Assembly (NCBI GenBank): GCA_023419055.1
Contig: JAEZYO010000874.1
Coordinates: forward strand, 1-7,016
DNA: 7,016 nucleotides
Reading direction: 5' to 3'
Source of the DNA: Pseudomonadota bacterium
Lineage (GTDB): Bacteria > Myxococcota > Polyangia > Polyangiales > Polyangiaceae
The translations under genes and the position numbers were made by a program. Every line of letters starts with the position of its first letter. The stretch's first letter is position 1. This document shows positions 5,701 through 7,016 of the stretch, in pieces. Under the pieces are notes generated by a model. The model did no database searches. It saw only the letters and a list, made by a program, of their open reading frames with translations, and was not told where the DNA came from.

Positions 5701-6425
5701 CAGCCGCAGAGACCGTCGAGGACCTCGAACGCTTCACGGTCGTCACCGGCGACGCAGGGCCGCAGATCGACCCCGGAACCGTTCTCACGCAGACACTTGG
5801 GGACACCGCCGAAAGGCACGTTGCCCGGGCTCATCCAGAAGCCGCCGCCGGGTAAAGGGAGGAAATAGAAGCGCTGATTGTCGAGTTGGTGGGGCCTGAA
5901 GAGGACCGCCGGTGTTCCGTCCGCCGTACCGGCGTACTGCATGTCGAGGTTCATTTCGATGGGGACGTTCTGCACTTGGTACGATGGAGAACCCGGGCCC
6001 CCTCCAGGAGGCTCCGAGCCGGTGGCGGTGAGCATCCAGAGCCGAGACGGCCCGGAGCATTCGACGAGCAGAACTTCGTAAGCGGGTTCACCACCCACCT
6101 CGATCGCGGCGCCCTGCCCGAGACAGAGGCCCGTCGCGACGTTTCGAATCCGCACGTAGCCGTCGACGACCTCGCTCAAACCGTGCTCGCAGTCCAACTG
6201 ACCATTCCCTCCCCCGAGACCATCGCCGCCGTCCCCGGCGTCCGGCATCCCGGCATCGAAGCCACCGCTCCCTCCGCCGCCCGACCCGCCTTCGACCCCG
6301 GCACCCCCGGAGCCTCCGCCGCCACCGGTGCTCACGCTGGCCTCCGGCAGGATCAGCTCGATACCCGTCTGGCTACAGCCGAGGGCACAGCAGGCGATGA
6401 CCGCGGCTTTGGGGAGCGCCCTCAT
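5700..6425 (-). CDS. Lipoprotein with a ricin-type beta-trefoil (lectin-like) domain; first gene of the operon
   Basis: From the ATG at 6425 the protein has 241 residues. It opens with a compact lipoprotein signal peptide, MRALPKAAVIACCALGC, with Cys17 as the probable lipidated residue. A Gly/Ser/Asp linker occupies about 33-75. Residues 79-241 resemble a ricin-B/RICIN beta-trefoil with three repeats. Repeat one contains VRIRNVATGLCLGQG and ends SRLWML (127-132). Repeat two contains YQVQNV, then NLDMQYAGTADG, and ends NQRFYFL (183-189). Repeat three contains GFWMSPGN and KCLREN and ends REAFEVLD (230-237). Those three ends correspond to the family's QxW positions. Such domains usually bind carbohydrate, so the protein may bind glycan at the cell surface; the ligand is unknown. 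The frame stays open upstream: an in-frame ATG at 6500 has a much better ribosome binding site and would add 25 residues. I prefer 6425 because the signal peptide then starts normally. The stop overlaps the next start as TGATG. Confidence 0.82.
   Translation of the reverse strand: MRALPKAAVIACCALGCSQTGIELILPEASVSTGGGGGSGGAGVEGGSGGGGSGGFDAGMPDAGDGGDGLGGGNGQLDCEHGLSEVVDGYVRIRNVATGLCLGQGAAIEVGGEPAYEVLLVECSGPSRLWMLTATGSEPPGGGPGSPSYQVQNVPIEMNLDMQYAGTADGTPAVLFRPHQLDNQRFYFLPLPGGGFWMSPGNVPFGGVPKCLRENGSGVDLRPCVAGDDREAFEVLDGLCG
6201..6329 (-). repeat. Low-complexity Gly-rich linker coding region
   Basis: These bases encode residues 33-75 of the beta-trefoil lipoprotein, an irregular run of GGGSGG-like units with interspersed Asp (FDAGMPDAGDGGDG). 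It is a flexible spacer between the lipid anchor and the lectin-like domain. The GC-rich imperfect repetition makes it prone to length variation between strains. Confidence 0.6.
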
Positions 6426-6603
6426 CCGACCCGAGGATAGCTTGAAATGGCTCGACTCTACCGAACCCACACACATTGTCTCCGGGTCGAAATATTCCAT
6501 GAAGCCCTCCGGAGGTCGATTCGTAAAGAAATCTGACCCTGGCATCCCTGTATGATCGTCAGCTTCCTCGATTGCGGCCGCTCGGTGCGGTCGCTTCCCC
6601 GCC
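6426..6603. promoter_or_regulatory. Divergent regulatory region between the sigma-factor operon and the second sigma factor gene
   Basis: This 178-base gap separates two outward-reading transcription units and is less GC-rich in its middle than the genes around it. On the plus strand TATGAT (6551-6556) is one base from the -10 consensus and lies 47 bases before the GTG at 6604, but no matching -35 is seen. CCTCCGGAGG (6506-6515) is a perfect 10-base palindrome. AATATT (6491-6496) lies nearby, and GGCCGC-TCGGT-GCGGTC (6576-6592) can form a hairpin with one G-T pair. I cannot assign an ECF-type promoter with confidence on either strand. Confidence 0.4.
6505..6510 (-). promoter_or_regulatory. 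Strong Shine-Dalgarno-like GGAGGG upstream of the alternative ATG at 6500
   Basis: On the minus strand GGAGGG (6510-6505) is followed by CTTC and then ATG at 6500-6498, near-ideal spacing. That ATG is in frame with the beta-trefoil lipoprotein and 25 codons upstream of its preferred start. It may be the true start, or the initiation site for a longer form. The motif is also half of the CCTCCGGAGG palindrome, so it may be fortuitous. Confidence 0.35.
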
Positions 6604-7016
6604 GTGAAAACAGGTCGATTGCGCTTGGTGCCGCCGGTCGCACCGTCACCCCCCTCCGAAAGGACCACGCGTCCGGAAGAGCGTGATTTGTTCGCCGCCA
6701 TCCGGTCCGGCTCCTCGGACTGGCAGCGGCGAGCCTTCGACGAGTTCCACGGTCTGGTCTTCGGCCTGCTGTCCCGGTCGCTCGGACCGCAAGCAGAGAT
6801 CGAGGACCTGGTCAGCGATGTCTTCGTCAGCTTCTTCGAGTCGGCGAAGAACATTCGCTCGGCGGACGGGCTTCGAAGCTACGTCGTCACCATCACGCTC
6901 AATACCGTTCGCCGCGAAGTCAGGCAGCGCAAGCGTCGCGCCCTCTTCTACAAGCTCTCCGGGACGACCGACGAAATCGAACGTCGCCCCGGCTATGACG
7001 ATCCCAAAGCCAAGGC
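6604..7016 (+). CDS. ECF-type sigma factor, 5' part (cut by the right edge)
   Basis: A plus-strand frame opens after an in-frame TGA at 6553 and runs off the window, giving 137 complete codons. After a Pro/Arg-rich N-terminus of about 26 residues, residues 27-112 match a sigma2 domain. AFDEFHGLVFGLLSRSL is the first helix, EIEDLVSDVFVSFFES (65-80) corresponds to the core-binding helix, and GLRSYVVTITLNTVRREVRQ (89-108) to the -10 recognition region. The KRRALF and DEIERR stretches begin the linker; sigma4 lies outside the window. I chose the GTG at 6604 as the first usual start codon after the stop. TTG at 6619 or 6625 or GTG at 6628 are alternatives, since no ATG precedes sigma2 and no Shine-Dalgarno sequence is clear. 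The sequence differs clearly from the other sigma factor in this window, so it is not a recent duplicate. The gene is divergent from the envelope operon. Confidence 0.85.
   Translation, partial: MKTGRLRLVPPVAPSPPSERTTRPEERDLFAAIRSGSSDWQRRAFDEFHGLVFGLLSRSLGPQAEIEDLVSDVFVSFFESAKNIRSADGLRSYVVTITLNTVRREVRQRKRRALFYKLSGTTDEIERRPGYDDPKAK

Noticed and set aside
5017..5868. Plus-strand open frame of about 280 codons opposite the exported beta-rich protein.
   Set aside because: Arg-rich composition and no motif, and it lies across the TGATG junction of two well-formed genes.
5886..6440. Plus-strand open frame opposite the beta-trefoil lipoprotein.
   Set aside because: No domain or signal sequence. 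The opposite strand shows a clear lipoprotein with internal repeats.
6541..6557. TGGCATCCCTGTATGA resembles a sigma-54 promoter.
   Set aside because: The GG is present but the downstream GC at the fixed 10-base spacing is not, so it fails the key requirement.
6574..6581. GCGGCCGC, an 8-base palindrome (NotI site).
   Set aside because: Such GC-only palindromes arise by chance in DNA of this composition, and no paired copy or flanking structure suggests an operator or attachment site.
6426..6854. The open frame of the beta-trefoil lipoprotein extends upstream to an ATG at 6854.
   Set aside because: The extension is Arg/Ser/Lys-rich without domains, most of it lies antisense to the second sigma factor gene, and a lipoprotein signal peptide begins at 6425. 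Only the part up to 6500 deserves consideration.

Overview
The window is GC-rich and densely coded, and nearly every third codon position is G or C. Lipoproteins with long Gly/Ser/Asp linkers, a Cys-rich lipoprotein with a DxDxDG loop, and ECF sigma factors grouped with envelope proteins suggest a myxobacterium (phylum Myxococcota), most likely of the Polyangia. This rests on protein style, not on a marker gene. I see no rRNA, tRNA, CRISPR array, insertion sequence or phage gene, and no gene-free stretch over 300 bases.

Left part (1-2363). The start of an uncharacterised lipoprotein gene runs off the left edge on the minus strand (1-185). Upstream of it on the same strand is a class I SAM-dependent methyltransferase with a hydrophobic, probably membrane-associated C-terminal half (272-1063). 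An 82-base divergent gap separates this from hemW on the plus strand (1146-2363). HemW is a radical-SAM heme chaperone with its CxxxCxxC cluster motif and HNxxYW heme-binding motif intact.

Centre (2379-6425, minus strand). Five tightly packed genes look like one operon read from right to left. They are a lipoprotein with a ricin-type beta-trefoil domain, an exported protein with a probable beta-rich C-terminal half, an ECF sigma factor, a single-pass membrane protein with a TPR-like extracytoplasmic tail, and a Cys-rich lipoprotein. The junctions are a TGATG stop/start overlap, a 68-base overlap, an ATGA overlap and a 10-base gap. The arrangement suggests a cell-envelope sensing or surface-remodelling module, with the sigma factor and the membrane protein as the regulatory pair. 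No member is characterised as far as I can tell. The operon ends 15 bases from the end of hemW, in convergent orientation.

Right edge (6426-7016). A 178-base divergent regulatory gap is followed by the 5' part of a second, different ECF sigma factor on the plus strand, cut by the window end.

The most interesting content is the five-gene sigma-factor/envelope operon facing a second sigma factor. Its function is inferred from architecture only.
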